Origin: Raphanus sativus
Lineage: Eukaryota > Streptophyta > Magnoliopsida > Brassicales > Brassicaceae
Reading direction: 5' to 3'
Assembly: GCF_000801105.2 (NCBI RefSeq)
Contig: NC_079519.1
Location: 26,077,288 to 26,141,287, forward strand
DNA: 64,000 bases
The translations under genes were made by a program, and so were the position numbers. Every line of letters starts with the position of its first letter. Position 1 is the first letter of the stretch. Below, piece by piece: positions 1 to 12,933 of the stretch. Below the pieces are notes generated by a model, which worked only from the letters and a program-made list of their open reading frames with translations, had not been told where the DNA came from and made no database searches.

Positions 1-24
1 AGAAAAATCACAAGTGCACACGCA

Positions 25-678
25 TAGGGGTGGGCATTTTATCCGTGAAATTTGATTCGATTCGTTATCCGTTACTATCGATCCGAAAATTCCGAATATC
101 CGTAAGCTACCGAAGCAAAGCAAATACTAAAATTCAATATCCGTTAATATCGAAGCAAATCACAAAATATTAAAATTTTGGAAGCGAATATCCGATCCGA
201 TCCGTCAAATATATAAATATATGTATTATTGGATTAATCTAAAGTTCTGTATTATTATATAATTATTATCTAACATATGATGACAGATTCTATTCACATA
301 TTACTTATATAAAATATTACATAAAAGAAAAAGAAAATATTTATGACAATTATTATTTTTCTTAAGTTTGTGTTATATAATTGTAACTAAGTTTAAAAAT
401 TTACAAAATATGTAGATTCACTATATCTTTTAGTTTTTTTATCTTTTATACCATGTAAAAAAATTTCAAAACAAATTTGTATCGAATTTTTAAGATTATT
501 TGTATTATCCAACAAAAGATATCCGTAAGTATCCGCAAATATCTATTTATTTTCCGGATATCCGTTTTTCCGAAATCCGTATTTTCGAATCAAAGCAAAT
601 CGGAAAATTAGATATCCAACATCAAAGCAAATCACAAATACCTTCAAAAACCCGGAATTCGATCCGTGCCCAGGCCTA
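25..678. mobile_element. hAT-type non-autonomous DNA transposon (copy 1)
   Basis: Terminal inverted repeats start taggggtgggca on the left and end gcccaggccta on the right. Both ends are bordered by the same 8 bases, cacacgca (17-24 and 679-686). An 8-bp duplication with TAGG-type termini is the hAT signature. The 654-bp interior is rich in tatccg/cgaat words and has no credible gene. Two relatives lie at 22643 and 28898. Confidence 0.85.
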
Positions 679-878
679 CACACGCATATACTACCAGTTG
701 GGAATCTGTGATGACAAAACTAATCATTAAAGACGTATCTTATTAGATGCGTTACACATTTTATGTTTCGGAGATTCCATTGCGTGTGGTGCAAAAAGTA
801 TATAATGACTATAAAACATGAAAGATGTCACACCAAAAAACTATAATAACTATATAATATATAGAATTTTAGCGTTTA

Positions 879-1444
<566 letters not shown>

Positions 1445-1895
1445 TTTTATTCTTCTTTTACTCTCTCGTAATGAAAGATGAAGAAGAAATTTTGTAAGGA
1501 ATGGATTGATATCACTATATATTAGAAAATAATTTGTTAGTTTCTCACGCAGTAGTACTCTGATTTAAACGTGAGGAAGAAATTAGCGATATTGTAAATT
1601 ATGGCAATATAATCAGAGAATTTCAAAGTCACATGAAATCTTGATTTTTGCCAAAAAGAAGATGCAATCTTGAATTTATTAGGATCTTCATGCATATTTG
1701 GATATAAATCTATTTTGACTGCACTTCTTTATCTATCTTCCATAAAATACCTTCTGATATTTAATTGCATTTAATTTACCAAAGATCTATCTAAATGACG
1801 TCAAAAAATCTATTAAAATGTAAACGAGTTTTTGAATAGTTTGCACATCCTCATGCGGAACGCAGCCCTTTGATTAGTTGCACACTTAAAACAAA
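1445..1895. other. Intergenic, no gene seen
   Basis: AT-rich sequence upstream of the broken CKX2 start. I see no coding or RNA feature. Confidence 0.5.
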
Positions 1896-2949
1896 CTAGA
1901 TTTTGACCCGCCCTTAAAAGGACGGGTATATGTTTTGTTTTACATTTAAAAAAAAATAATTAATATATGTATTTTAGTTATATTACGTTTTTATTGTATA
2001 GTATTTCTTTTAATGATTGATAAGATGTTTAATCAATACTATTAAATTTGGAACATGTCCAATTGATATAGTTGAGTTCAAATTTAAAATATACCCGTCT
2101 GATAAAAATATAGAAACATGACCTATTGATATATATGCGATCCAACTATTTAATACAATTATTAAATCTTTTATTAATAATTTAAAAAATATTATATAAT
2201 GAAAAACACAAATTTAAATTTAAAAAATATAAAACAGAAAATATACCCGTCCTTTAAAGACGGATCAAAATCTAGTCAATACTATTAAAAAAGAACATGA
2301 CCTATTGATAAAGTGTGGTCCCAACTATTTTAACACAATATAAAATCTCTTATTAATATTTTAAGAGAAATATATGCAAAGAAAAAACACAAATACAACT
2401 AAAAACACAAATATAAATATTTTTTTAAATGTAAAAAAAAAATATATCCACACTTAAAATATCTGGTATATTTTGTTTCTGAGAGGGCGGGTATAATCTG
2501 TTTTATAATATATAGAAATTAATTTTATTTTATATTGTGTCTTATTTATAATAAATTTTGTGTTTTTGTAAGCATATTTGTGTTTTCTTATTATATTTGT
2601 GTAAAAGCTTTTAAAAAAGAAAAATTATACTAAAAAAAAAAGTCTTCAAGATTTCAAAAATTAATATGGTCGTTTTTGTTAAGTAACAAATCGAAGAGAA
2701 AAAATGATTCTTGGAATGTTCGTATCTTGCACCATTTGCATGTTTATTAATTTAGCTTTTGTTTGATTAAATAAAATATATGGAAGCAGTTACAAAAGTG
2801 GAAAATCCGATTATTGGGGGAAGTTAAAGGGGGTTATATCCACAAATCAATATATATATATCAATGAGTTATATTTAAAAGTATAATATTGAAATTAAAA
2901 TGGACATAACTTACTATCAATAGGTCATACTTGAGAATAATAGAATAGA
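1896..2949 (-). mobile_element. Helitron (minus orientation) with nested Helitron pieces
   Basis: On the minus strand the left edge ends with a GC-rich hairpin (stem cccgtcc / gggcggg around 1907-1926), then tcaaaatCTAG at 1896-1899, followed by T. The right edge begins A|TCTATTCTATTATTC at 2949. A 5' A|TC end and a 3' hairpin-CTAG|T end are the Helitron rules. Subterminal words such as tatgacctattgatag recur at other Helitron 5' ends in this window. No Rep/helicase gene is present. Confidence 0.6.
2033..2275 (+). mobile_element. Short Helitron nested in the previous one
   Basis: It starts A|TCAATACTATTAAATTTGG and ends with a hairpin (acccgtcctttaaagacgg) plus tcaaaatCTAG at 2272-2275. The next base starts a further 5'-end-like sequence, tcaatactattaaaaaag, so another copy begins directly after it. 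Confidence 0.55.
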
Positions 2950-3374
2950 TTCATCAAGAAATTGCGAGATGACTCAATCGTCCACTTGCTTGAATAGCGA
3001 TTTCGAAGTTTCATTATGCACGGTACGTGAAAACGAGTTTCCAGTTTGACCATGGTCAAAATTGACCGATGCAATGGATGACATGTTTCACAACTAATAG
3101 CTCTTATTGCATGGTTCTCCTTACTTCGCAAACGTTTCCTTGAGTCTCGAACATGTAAATACAGCAATCTACATTCTTTTGGAGGAACCCCAACAACAAA
3201 CTGAAACAACAACACAACTTCTCCACTGATTGTTGTCTTTAGCCCAGAGTGACGGCCGGATGCATCCGAGAAACCATTATAGCTCAAAGAGAGAAGACTG
3301 CCTTTTACGAACTTACTCCAAGAGTGGTTCACCCACGAGACATCTAAAAAAATTTGCGCATGCAACTGTTTCAT
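2950..3374 (-). other. Unidentified ORF fragment truncated by a Helitron end
   Basis: An open frame of about 140 codons runs on the minus strand from 3374 and continues a few codons into the Helitron 5' end at 2949. The composition is more coding-like than its surroundings: KECRLLYLHVRDSRKRLR, then an AISCETCHPLHRSI stretch with Cys and His residues. I do not recognise a family. It could be a host-gene remnant into which the Helitron inserted, or a chance frame. Confidence 0.25.
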
Positions 3375-3430
3375 AAAATTAAAGTTTTTTTTATATATAT
3401 ATTTTCGTGTATATCATAACAAACGTAATA

Positions 3431-3960
3431 CAGTTAATCCTCTATAAATAATAATGTTGAGACTTTCAAATTTTATTAATCTACACAAAAATATTTAACT
3501 TTTTATTTTAAAATATATTAAAAAAAAATATATTTGATTTTAGCGTATAGACATTAATAGTTATTTTTAAAAATTTTCATTTATATTAATTTTACTATAT
3601 CATTTGGTATATATACTTTAATATATATTGCATAGAACTAAATGTGGTTTTAGAATATAATATACTAAATCTCATTAAAAATATTAAATGAAGAAAATAT
3701 AAAGATAATTCATTGTGAATATAAAAATAATAATGTAATAACATGTTCTTACTTATATAAAATATTCATACATATAAATTATTAATTTATAATTTATGAT
3801 TTTAGTGGGACCATATATTTACATAGTATTTTATAAAAAAATATTATCTTATTATTTTACGATTTGTGTCAAATTTTGAACTGGCCAAAATGAAAGCGGC
3901 GAAATTTATAATTATAGAAGTTATTAATTTATTGAATATTAAGTTATAGATGTTTTACTG
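3431..3960. mobile_element. Inverted-repeat element, cagt...ctctataaat family (copy 1)
   Basis: The left end is cagttaatcctctataaat and the right end is ttatagatgttttactg. The interior (aatgttgagact, ttttattaatct, aatgaccatatatttacat-like words) matches the elements at 59139-59685 and about 59700-60125. AT-rich with no coding capacity. I assign no superfamily. Confidence 0.5.
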
Positions 3961-4097
3961 TAACTTCACTAAAATGTTTTATGCAAAAAAAACTTTTAAT
4001 GTGCGTTTTTGCAATTTAATCTACGAAATCGAAATATAAGACATCAATGAAGTGATGATGTGACAAGTATTAGATATTTAACAGAGATCAACACTAA

Positions 4098-4451
4098 GGG
4101 GATGTATTCACTAGGAGTTTAAGTGATTTGTATTAAATGACAAATCAACTGTTATTCAAACGTGGATTTAAAAACACTTTAAAATCCACTGTTATTGAAC
4201 TTGACATTTATAAAACACTCTGAAATCCACTATTATTGAACAAAATTTAAGTTAGAGATTTTAGAGTATTTTAAGTGTTTCTAGAGTGTTTGAAGGGAAT
4301 CCTTAGTTAATAAAAACAAAATCCAAATCCCACTGTTTAGATGAGATTTTAGAGTGTTTTAACAAAATTCACATCAAATTCTCTAATTCTCCTGCAATCA
4401 TCTAAAAACTCATTAAAAATCAAATCACTCAAATCAGATTCAATGCACCCC
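4098..4451. mobile_element. MITE with ggggatgtattca termini
   Basis: Left end ggggatgtattcact and right end gattcaatgcacccc form imperfect terminal inverted repeats. Internal repeats of aaaatccactgttattgaac and tagagtgtttt are typical of small non-autonomous plant DNA elements. I could not fix a target duplication. Confidence 0.5.
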
Positions 4452-6718
4452 AAGTCCTTTGATACTGTTTAACTTTAAAGACAAACTAGATTAATATCTC
4501 AGCCTTTTAAAATGCATGCATATTTTTTGTAATTATATTTATGTTTAATATTAATTTAGTTGATAAAAAATTTTTAAATAAATGAAATAAATAGTTGGAT
4601 ATAAGATTTATCAATAGGTCATGTTTTATTTTAATAAAAAGATAGATAACTTGTATTCAAAAAATAAGAACCTTTCAAAATGTAAGAAAAAAAGGAACTT
4701 GACAAATCAAACCGCAAGACATCGCCGAGATGAATTCAAACGTTGAAAATTTCAGCAACATCAGAGTCCCTTTTTCTTCTTTCACACCGTTGTTTATAGA
4801 CGAGTTAATCATTGTGATGAGAGCCTAGAAGATGTTTTAAAACCATGGCGAACACAAACAGAAGAAGAAATAATCAGAAGGAGTCGAGTAGTTATAATGA
4901 ACGTGTTGGTTACACAAACAAGCAAACTAGATGACCGAAATAATTGTGTAACTTAACACTTGCCACATCATCATAACTATACGGATCTTGGTATTGCGGG
5001 CTGACAGCAATTTCGTGGATTGATTCTTGGGTTTTCGACTTCGCAAATTGAATTGCAAAAAAAAAACTACATTGAGAGTTTTTTTTTTGTGAAAAAGCCT
5101 CAATAAAATTCACTTTTTTGCGCGTTCCACTACATGAAGTAAGGCTTCAACACACTAAAAATGAAACGGTGACCAAGCGTATTTCCTTGGCAAAGATCTC
5201 TCTCTGGCTTAATGTAACCATGATTTTGTCCATTTAGCAAAACAAAAATTGCTACTGATCTCACATAAAATATCACCCACGTGTTCCCACTTTGATCGAG
5301 CCCCATTTTATGTAATCAATACTATAATTCTCAACATGTGTGCTAGGAGTTCAAAGCTCCTAAAACAAATGTGTAATATGAGTGGAAATGTGGAACCAAT
5401 TTCAAGGGATTCAAGCACCAAGAATGCAAGTACTTTCTTAATCTAAGTGCAATCGATGATTTGATGATTTCTAGAACCTAGAATGCAATAACTAAACAAT
5501 AAAAACAGTAAATCAATTAACTTTCTTTTATGAGAAAGGAGAACTCATGGGTATAGGAATTTAGACCTTGGTGATCAAGCTTCGAACTAAGGATGACAAC
5601 AATCAATCAAACTAATCAACCTTAAGCTTAGACACAATTCTAAACAAACTCTATGTCTAGATGAATGCTCATTTGCTAACATATTTCAGACATCAAATGT
5701 CTTTGGCTGAATAATATAAAAGCAATCATTAACAAACAAGTCTATTGGCTATCTTAACATCCTTAACAACAAATGTCTTTGGTAAAGTGTGTTAAGAGCT
5801 TAGGAGAGTTGACTCAGACATATCATCGAACACCTTGTGGGTGGGAGATGTCTAAAGATCAACTTTTGAGAGGCCAACTCAACAGATGCATTACGAATAC
5901 TCTCCTAGGCAAGGAATAAGGTTTGATTTATACTAAAACATCCTAGAACTAACTTAATCACCCTAAATCTTCCTAACCCATGAATTCAATGGTGGATTAC
6001 TCACTAAGGTTCATGATCATTCTTAAACCTATTTGAGGTTTCAGATTGATCATCAACAGAATAAGAAATCAATAAGATAAACAACAAGAACAATCAAATC
6101 AATGATCAAAAGAGATCAAGAACTTTCAATAGAATGATGTTTACCAAGTAACCAAAGATAATCTGCCTGGTGGCAAAATAGGTTTAGAGTGTGTAAATCG
6201 CAGAGGGCAAAATAGTAATTTAACGTAAAACACGGTGCACAGCGGCTTGATGACAGGCCACTATGCCGCTGTGGGTAGCAAGGCCGCTGGGTCTCGATGT
6301 GGAGCGGTATCCTGACTCATGGCCTCAAGGCCGCTGTGCCTAAAAGCCGCTGGGACACTTAGCCTCGTTTTCTCCATTATTGTAACATGGCGGCTTCACG
6401 AACCGCTTCAGGAAACCGATTGAGCGTACGCAATTTTATTATCCAACACTTGGTTTTGCAGCGGCATAATGACACCGTGACTCAAGGCCGCTGTGGACGC
6501 AAAAGGCCGCTGCAACACTTAGTGAAATAGGCACACGAGCTGGACCATCACTCTTGCTTTTAAAACACCTCTCAAACCTTCCATGATCACCATGTTGCAT
6601 CTCCAACACCTGATAAGGACATGTGCAATGAAATGCATCCTAGATATGCCTAGATGATGCCTTTGATGATCAAAATGCACACTAATGAATGGTTAAAACA
6701 ATGCAAATAAGTAAGATA
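4452..6718. other. Gene-less region, probably old transposon sequence
   Basis: No supported gene. The part at about 6225-6500 is locally GC-rich, with repeated agcggc / gccgctg words. This resembles LTR or leader sequence of large gypsy-type elements in Brassicaceae, but no paired LTR or pol domain is visible here. Confidence 0.35.
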
Positions 6719-8174
6719 TCAACATGTCCAATTGATATGGGGTTATGTCCAACAATTATTTTTTCCACAATAAAAAAACCATATATTCTATAACTGAATC
6801 TAAATAAATATTTTGTAACCACCTTTTAACTTTATAATGGTCGGGGCTTATTAAAAAAAAACCAAATATTTTATAACTGTTTTCCTTTAATTCCTATATT
6901 CTAGGAGGATCCATAACTGCAATATTTATGAAAATGTACAAATAAATTATTGATATATGTTGATTTAAATATGTATAATAATTACAACACTTTTTTTTGA
7001 AAATATATGCACATTTTGTTACGGAAATATATATATTTAATCACAATAATACATTAATTAATCCAAATTAATAACCACCTTTATTCTTACTATTATGACT
7101 ACTAATATTAAAAATCTAAGTTTAATGCTTTATATTTAACTAACCCTGACCTTTTAATAATAATAATAATTAATATAATATTATTTACCATTGAAAAAGT
7201 TAATATAAAATAAATAATTAGATTTTTATTTCAATTCATGAAATACAAATTTATTTAACTAATATATCTACAAAATTAGAATTTTGCCGATAAATAATAA
7301 TTATCATGAAATTAAATAATTAAAAGATAATTAAATTATCTCAAATTTTCGGGTCAACCATTACAAAATCACGGATAAATAAAAATTTGATGGATTTTTA
7401 ATCGTATAGAATTCTAAATAGAAATTTTATAATTTAATTCAAAATCTAAGCTGAATTCAATGTAGATCACTAGATTTACCACTGGTGCCGTGGATTCATA
7501 TCATATATGAAAATATACTAAAACTATATCATAAATTAGCAAAATTGGATAAATATAATAAATTAATATTTTAATATATAGGTCCAATTTAATCAGATTC
7601 GAGGCCTAGACTTATGGGATAGATTCTATATTGGTTTTTCGAGTACGAATATTTAATTGCGTGAATAATTCAAAATGCTAATAAATACCACAATATTCTG
7701 ATTTATTTAAACCTGATTATATATTTCATCATCAAAATTATTTTTATTAAAACATTAACCTATTATAATATTCACATATATAATGCTTTCTTTGTAACAT
7801 TTAAATGTAAATAAATAGTCAGAAATATAAATTTATATTCAATAAATTTAATTTGTTTCGGCAAATAAATTTCACTTTGAAAACGTGGATCAAAAATAAT
7901 ATTACTTTGTTATTTAAGAAAAAAAAAATTTATAGCTGTTAGAAATAAAGTACAATTAATATATGAAATGACTATGATAGATGTGTTTATAGTTATGAAA
8001 AATCACAAATTTAATATAACTATCAAAATATTTTACTGAACTTTTTAAAAAGTAATATTTACACAAATATGATCACAGAAAACACAAATATGATTTACAA
8101 AGAATACACAAACATGAAATTAAAATTTTTTTAAAAAATGTAAAACAAAAATATACCCGCCCTTCAAAATCTAG
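6719..8174 (+). mobile_element. Helitron, no coding capacity
   Basis: Starts A|TCAACATGTCCAATTGATATG and ends with atacccgcccttcaaaatCTAG followed by T. The right stem of the terminal hairpin is partly lost. The interior is AT-rich without genes. The ends belong to the same family as those at 2033, 28643 and 30845. Confidence 0.5.
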
Positions 8175-8199
8175 TAACTCTTCTAAAACTCATTTCACC

Positions 8200-9540
8200 T
8201 AGCCGTATAGAAATGATTGCCAGGAAACTGTTCTTACATCAAGTTTTTTCTAATTCTATGAATAATTTCATGCAAAGTGAAAAGGTAATTTAAAAGTGGA
8301 TAAGGATAAAAAGTTGTGGATAAGGATTAGAGAGTACTTTAGAAATATGTAGTACTCACTCTTTACTAGTATAAATAGGGGTCCTCGTATCACTTGTAAT
8401 CAATCAAGCAAAAACAAAAATAAAGAAGAGAAAAACACTACAAAGAGTTCTACAAGAATTCTAAGAGCATCTCCATTAGGGGTTTTAATACCCCTAATCC
8501 TTAACTGTTCCAAAAAAAAAAAATATTAAAAAAATCGTGGGGCCCACATTTATTTTGAACCTGTCTCTTAAAAATCCTTCTGAGTGAACCTGTTTCTTAA
8601 CTGTTTAGCGGGCCCCACGCCACGTGGCGGCCCGCGATTGGTTCCACTCTATTTTTTTATTTTTATTTTTTTAAAATTAAAAAGAAAAAAAAAAATAAAA
8701 AAATTTGTCTTGGAATTGGAGCCCAGTACTAATGGAGATGCTCTAAGAAAGTCTCCAAATACAAAGCTTTTGTAGAAAGTCTCTTTCCTAATATATGAAG
8801 GCTATTTTAAACATAGTTGTATAATTGCCATCTTAACAATGCAAAAAATACTACTATGGATTTTTTTTCTAATTGTATCAGAGCCATGTTCTTTACTATC
8901 ACCAACTTCTAGTGGAAGTGAATGTGGAAGCAACTGTTACCTTCGAAGGTGACATGTTCAAGAAACCGATGATGGAAGATTACTTTATTACAAGGATTTT
9001 CATGAATTCATCATCATGAAAAATAAGCCAGAAGGAAAAGATGACAAAGCATCGGAAATTCTTAGTAGAAAAGTGGTTGCAGTAATCCGTAAGCACGTCA
9101 ACCAATCTCTTTTGAACATGTCTCTAAGTCTAACTACACAAATTCTTTTGACTTATGGACAAAACTTGATTCCATGATTCAAAAAATGCCTTGAAACAAA
9201 GCTTTTCTTATTCGACGGTTGGTAACATTGGAGTATAAATGGCCAGAGTATGATGGAACACTTGAACATTTTAAAGGGTCTCATAAAAATCTTAACAAAA
9301 TTGAGTGAAGGTTGAAGACGAAATGCAACACTAGTTGTCACTCTAAGAAATTCATAACCAGAAGGAAAGCTTACCATGGAAAACGTCAATAAAAAAATAA
9401 TAAACGAAGAAGTTCAGAGGAAGGAACAAGGATCGAACTCTTATTTATATGCTATAATCATTTATAGACGGTGTAGAGAGGAGACTCATGTTCACATCAA
9501 AATCACAGGTCGAGACCAATTTTGAAGACGATCTGACTCA
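8200..9540 (+). mobile_element. Ty1/copia remnant: LTR plus decayed gag
   Basis: An LTR-like stretch with a TATA motif (agtataaataggggtcc, about 8368) is followed near 8873 by tgtatcagagcc, the primer-binding sequence for initiator tRNA-Met. From about 8930 a decayed gag reads, through several frameshifts, as EFIMMKNKPEGKDDK, ASEILSRKVVAVIRKHVNQ, SFDLWTKLDSMIQKM and FLIRRLVTLEYKW, the UBN2-type copia Gag pattern. The LTR carries an inserted MITE at 8465-8743. No pol or 3' LTR is visible. The left edge is approximate. Confidence 0.55.
8465..8743. mobile_element. Tourist/PIF-Harbinger-like MITE inside a copia LTR
   Basis: Terminal inverted repeats gagcatctccattag (8465) and ctaatggagatgctc (ending 8743) match perfectly over 15 bp. 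TAA flanks both sides (8462-8464 and 8744-8746), the 3-bp TWA duplication typical of PIF/Harbinger elements. The interior is 279 bp, A/T tracts plus a cggcccgcg segment, with no gene. Confidence 0.75.
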
Positions 9541-9789
9541 CGTCTGGGAGTTGTTTTTTTTTTTGTTTTTTTTTAATTATACATGGGTATCTTGGCCTCA
9601 CATAAGTGGTCCAGATTAGTCACGTGTTGCCACGTCTCAGTCTTATGTCTCTGACGATGTCGAAATGTTAATTCTCCAGTGGCCAGGACTCGAATCTTGG
9701 TAGCTTCACTGTATTAAACTTTACCCTTAAATTAATCACCACCAGACCACAAGCCCTAGTTCACATCTGATAGTTACATGCTATTATTG

Positions 9790-10140
9790 TGGCAAGATGA
9801 TCCAAGTCTAGACAGGAAGGACTTTCCACAAAATCGGCGAAAAAGGAAGAGTTTGTCTCGCCATCCCTTGTAGCGGAGGGCTTGGCGTTAAGAACGACTC
9901 TCTTGCAAGCTTCAGAACTCGGCCTGTCGAAACTCTTTTAGAAGTCAGACACTCAGAATCTCATGAGAGTTATCAATAGAAAAGAATCTATCAAGGAGCT
10001 TTTTGGAATTCTTCATGATATCATGAGCTTACTTGTTCCTTTTCCTCTATTTTCTTTTACGTTATCCCTCGAAAAGACAATATCAATGCAGACTGTTTAG
10101 CCAAGGAGGCACTGAATAACTCTTCTAACATCTTGTAAAC
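9790..10140 (+). pseudogene. Non-LTR retroelement RNase H remnant
   Basis: Decayed + strand reading gives a VAEGLALRTTLLQASELG-like stretch, then KSDTQNLMRVINRKESIKE, ELFGILHDIM and an N-ADCLAKEA ending. This is the order of the plant RVT_3 RNase H-like domain found at the C-terminus of LINE polyproteins and in loose copies. Stops and frameshifts break it. Confidence 0.55.
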
Positions 10141-11569
10141 CTTTTAATCTATGACTCTATTTGCTGATAAAAAGTGGTTCTGTTGTCACAATGTTTTTTT
10201 TATTTTACTGGGATCAAAAATCTTTAAATTAGTAGTTAAAATATGGAAGTAATTATGTGTCCTGGAAAGTATTTATGAAAGAAGTATTTATAGGTAAAGT
10301 CCTGAAAAATACATTCAAAATAAACTAATTATGTGTCAAAGTATGAGGATATGTTTGAAAATTTAGAGATATGAATATTTCCATATTTATCATATAATTA
10401 AAAATGAATTTTTAGTTAGATTCATAATAAAAATTGTATATTCAATTCTTTGATAAACTTTGACATTATTTTAAAAAATTATTGTCATGCAAAATATAGT
10501 CAAAATAACTTCTTTGACATTATTTAAAAGATGATTGTCATGTATCATCACCATATTGATTTTTGAAATTTTTTTTGACATTACACACTAACAATGATGA
10601 CATGATTTGAATTTAATAGTGACATGAACATTTACATTTAATATTGATTTATATTTTGATAATTTTTTACAATGTGGTAATAACTCATAGATCACATTAA
10701 TATGAAAATAAATAATATAATAGTATAAATAGAAATACAGTGATTAACAGTTTACAATTTTGAAATATTATTTAATTCTATTTTTATAAGTATATAATTT
10801 TTATTATTAAACAATTATTCAAAAGTTTAGCTGTTCTTTTTTAAAAAATGTAATTTTCCAATCCAAATACCATTAGTTTCTTTTTGATATCTACAAATTT
10901 TAAAAATATAATTTAGTTTTAAGTTTTGATATTTATATACCTTAAAATTGTTCTCTTAATTTTACAGAATTCAATTTAATATATTTTAGCCAAAATAAAT
11001 AGAAAAAATATTTCAAAATTATAATTTAAATACATTATTATTATATATAAATTTAAATAAAAAAAATTTACTTTATCTTAATTTTACATATAATTAAAGT
11101 AAATTAAAAATTAAATTATAAGCAAATAATAAAATCTAAAAAATTAACAAAATTTTATTTTAAAATATAATTTAAATTTTAAAACTTTTATTTCTGCACA
11201 TGGTGGAGGAAAACACCTAATGTTCTCTGAATTTCACAACTTGTCAATTACTTTGGCAAGAAAATCTTGTGAATTATTTAATACATAAGGGATTTGATAT
11301 TTTTATCAGACTATAAATAATTTGGTTTTAATTTGGTTATAAATATGGAATATCCATGTAACTTAAAACTTGGATGTCTGATTACTTTTGAGTTATTAAT
11401 TACACAAAATCATGAAGTTTTTAAGCATATCCTCATATTTGGATAAATAATTTATTTTATGTTTACTGAATTTCCACCATTTCACATACAAATACTTCTT
11501 TGATAAAAATGTTTTGATGCATCTTACTTAATCTACATATTTTGTTCCCAAGAAAAAGAAAACATTGTG
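10141..11569. other. AT-rich intergenic, includes LBD8 promoter side
   Basis: Very AT-rich with long A/T runs. I see no gene or clear element. The last few hundred bases are the presumed upstream region of the LBD8-like gene. Confidence 0.4.
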
Positions 11570-12035
11570 ATGGAAGCTCTAGGAACCAATACTAAACATG
11601 GTCCTTGTTGCATTTGCACCAAGAAAAACAAAATATGTACCAGAAATTGTGAATTTGCTGCATATTTTCCAAATGAAGTGTATATATTTTCTTATACGCT
11701 ATATGTGTTTTCTGTTAATGTGTTATCATAAACATGATTTTTGAACTAGATATTAATGTTGATAAATTGTTAAATCAATCTTTTATAGGAAATCCGATTA
11801 TGAAGCTGCTTGTGAATTGTTTGGTACACCAAATATTATAAGAATGATGAAACTTGCTCCGCATGAACAAAAACATCTGTTAGCATCTTCGATACTAAAA
11901 GAAGGTGGTGCATGGACCGATGATAATATCAGAGGTGGATTTGGAGTGATACAAAAGCTGATGTGGGAAATCAAATTACATAAAGCCTACCTTTCTAAGT
12001 TAAGGATGAAGATTTCAGAAGAGAAAAACAATTAG
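11570..12035 (+). CDS. LBD8: LOB-domain (LBD/ASL) protein, LBD8-like
   Basis: Two exons, 11570-11679 and 11789-12035, joined in phase at GT(GTATAT)...(TATAG)G, give 118 residues. The N-terminal zinc-finger-like block is CX2CX6CX3C (C-CI-C-TKKNKI-C-TRN-C, about residues 13-27). The GAS block follows (YEAACELFGTP, then LASSILKEGGAWTDD). There is little beyond the LOB domain, so this is one of the short family members. LBD proteins are plant-specific nuclear DNA-binding regulators of lateral-organ boundaries. The symbol rests on position next to CKX2 and FVE and on the short length, so it is inference. The canonical C-terminal leucine-zipper-like repeat is weak here. No premature stop is seen. 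Confidence 0.8.
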
Positions 12036-12933
12036 TTATACCTTTAAATCAGTATATATATATATAATGATACTTATCTATCTTCATTTGTGTTTTATAA
12101 GTAGTTTTTAGTGATAATTGTTGTGAGTTAACTGTGCATACCCAATGTCTTTGTGGGTAATTGGAAATTCGGAATGTGTCAATAAGGAAAAAATCTCAAT
12201 TTTGTTTTTAAAAAAAGATTCCATTACTAACGGTGTTCTGGTGGGACACTTGAATGAGTCATTTATCGCTTCCAATCATCCGTTATGTTTTGAACGTTTT
12301 ATTCTTTTATTGGATTGTAATAAAATATCAGTTTCACACTTTGTTCAAAAACGCGGCTTCACTTTTAGGTTTACTTCACCGCTCAGCGACAAAAGTCCCT
12401 TTGATTTTGAAAAGAAGAGAGCCTCCTCATCCTGCTCCCCCATTATTCTCTGCTTCTGCCCATCACTATCTCTCTCTCTCTTTCTCAGGTTACCATAGTC
12501 GATTTCCTTTGAAAAGCTTTCAACCTTTTTTTGATGTTTGGATTTAATTTGCATTTCGTCTACTTTTCGATTTGTGGGTTTGAAAGTTAGGGGTTTCGTT
12601 ATGTCTCTAAAGTTTCTGGCTTTTATAGATGTTATCATTGTTAAGCCCTTTGATCAACGCAGATGGGTCTGATAACCGCTTTAGTGTTTCGTTGTGTTAC
12701 ATTGTTGGTTTCAAATGATTTTCACAGATGTTTATCTGGATTCTTGTTTGATAAGATCTACCGGTTGTTGAATGTTGTTCTGAGTTTAATAGATACGTTT
12801 CCACAGCTTTTGAAACAATCATATATATATATATGAATGTTTTCTATTGTATCTTGCTTGCTAACATTTCAGAAACTTGTCTTGTCTCATGTTCTCTAAA
12901 TTTATTTCCTTTTTCTTTTCTTGGTTGTGTCAC

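Noticed and set aside
5249..5446. 65-codon frame in the 5.2 kb region
   Set aside because: No signal peptide, domain or splice context. AT-rich surroundings make it likely to be chance.
12145..12638. Overlapping frames of about 100 codons on both strands
   Set aside because: The region looks like the promoter and leader of the GH17 gene (CT-rich, donor at 12488). No family features.
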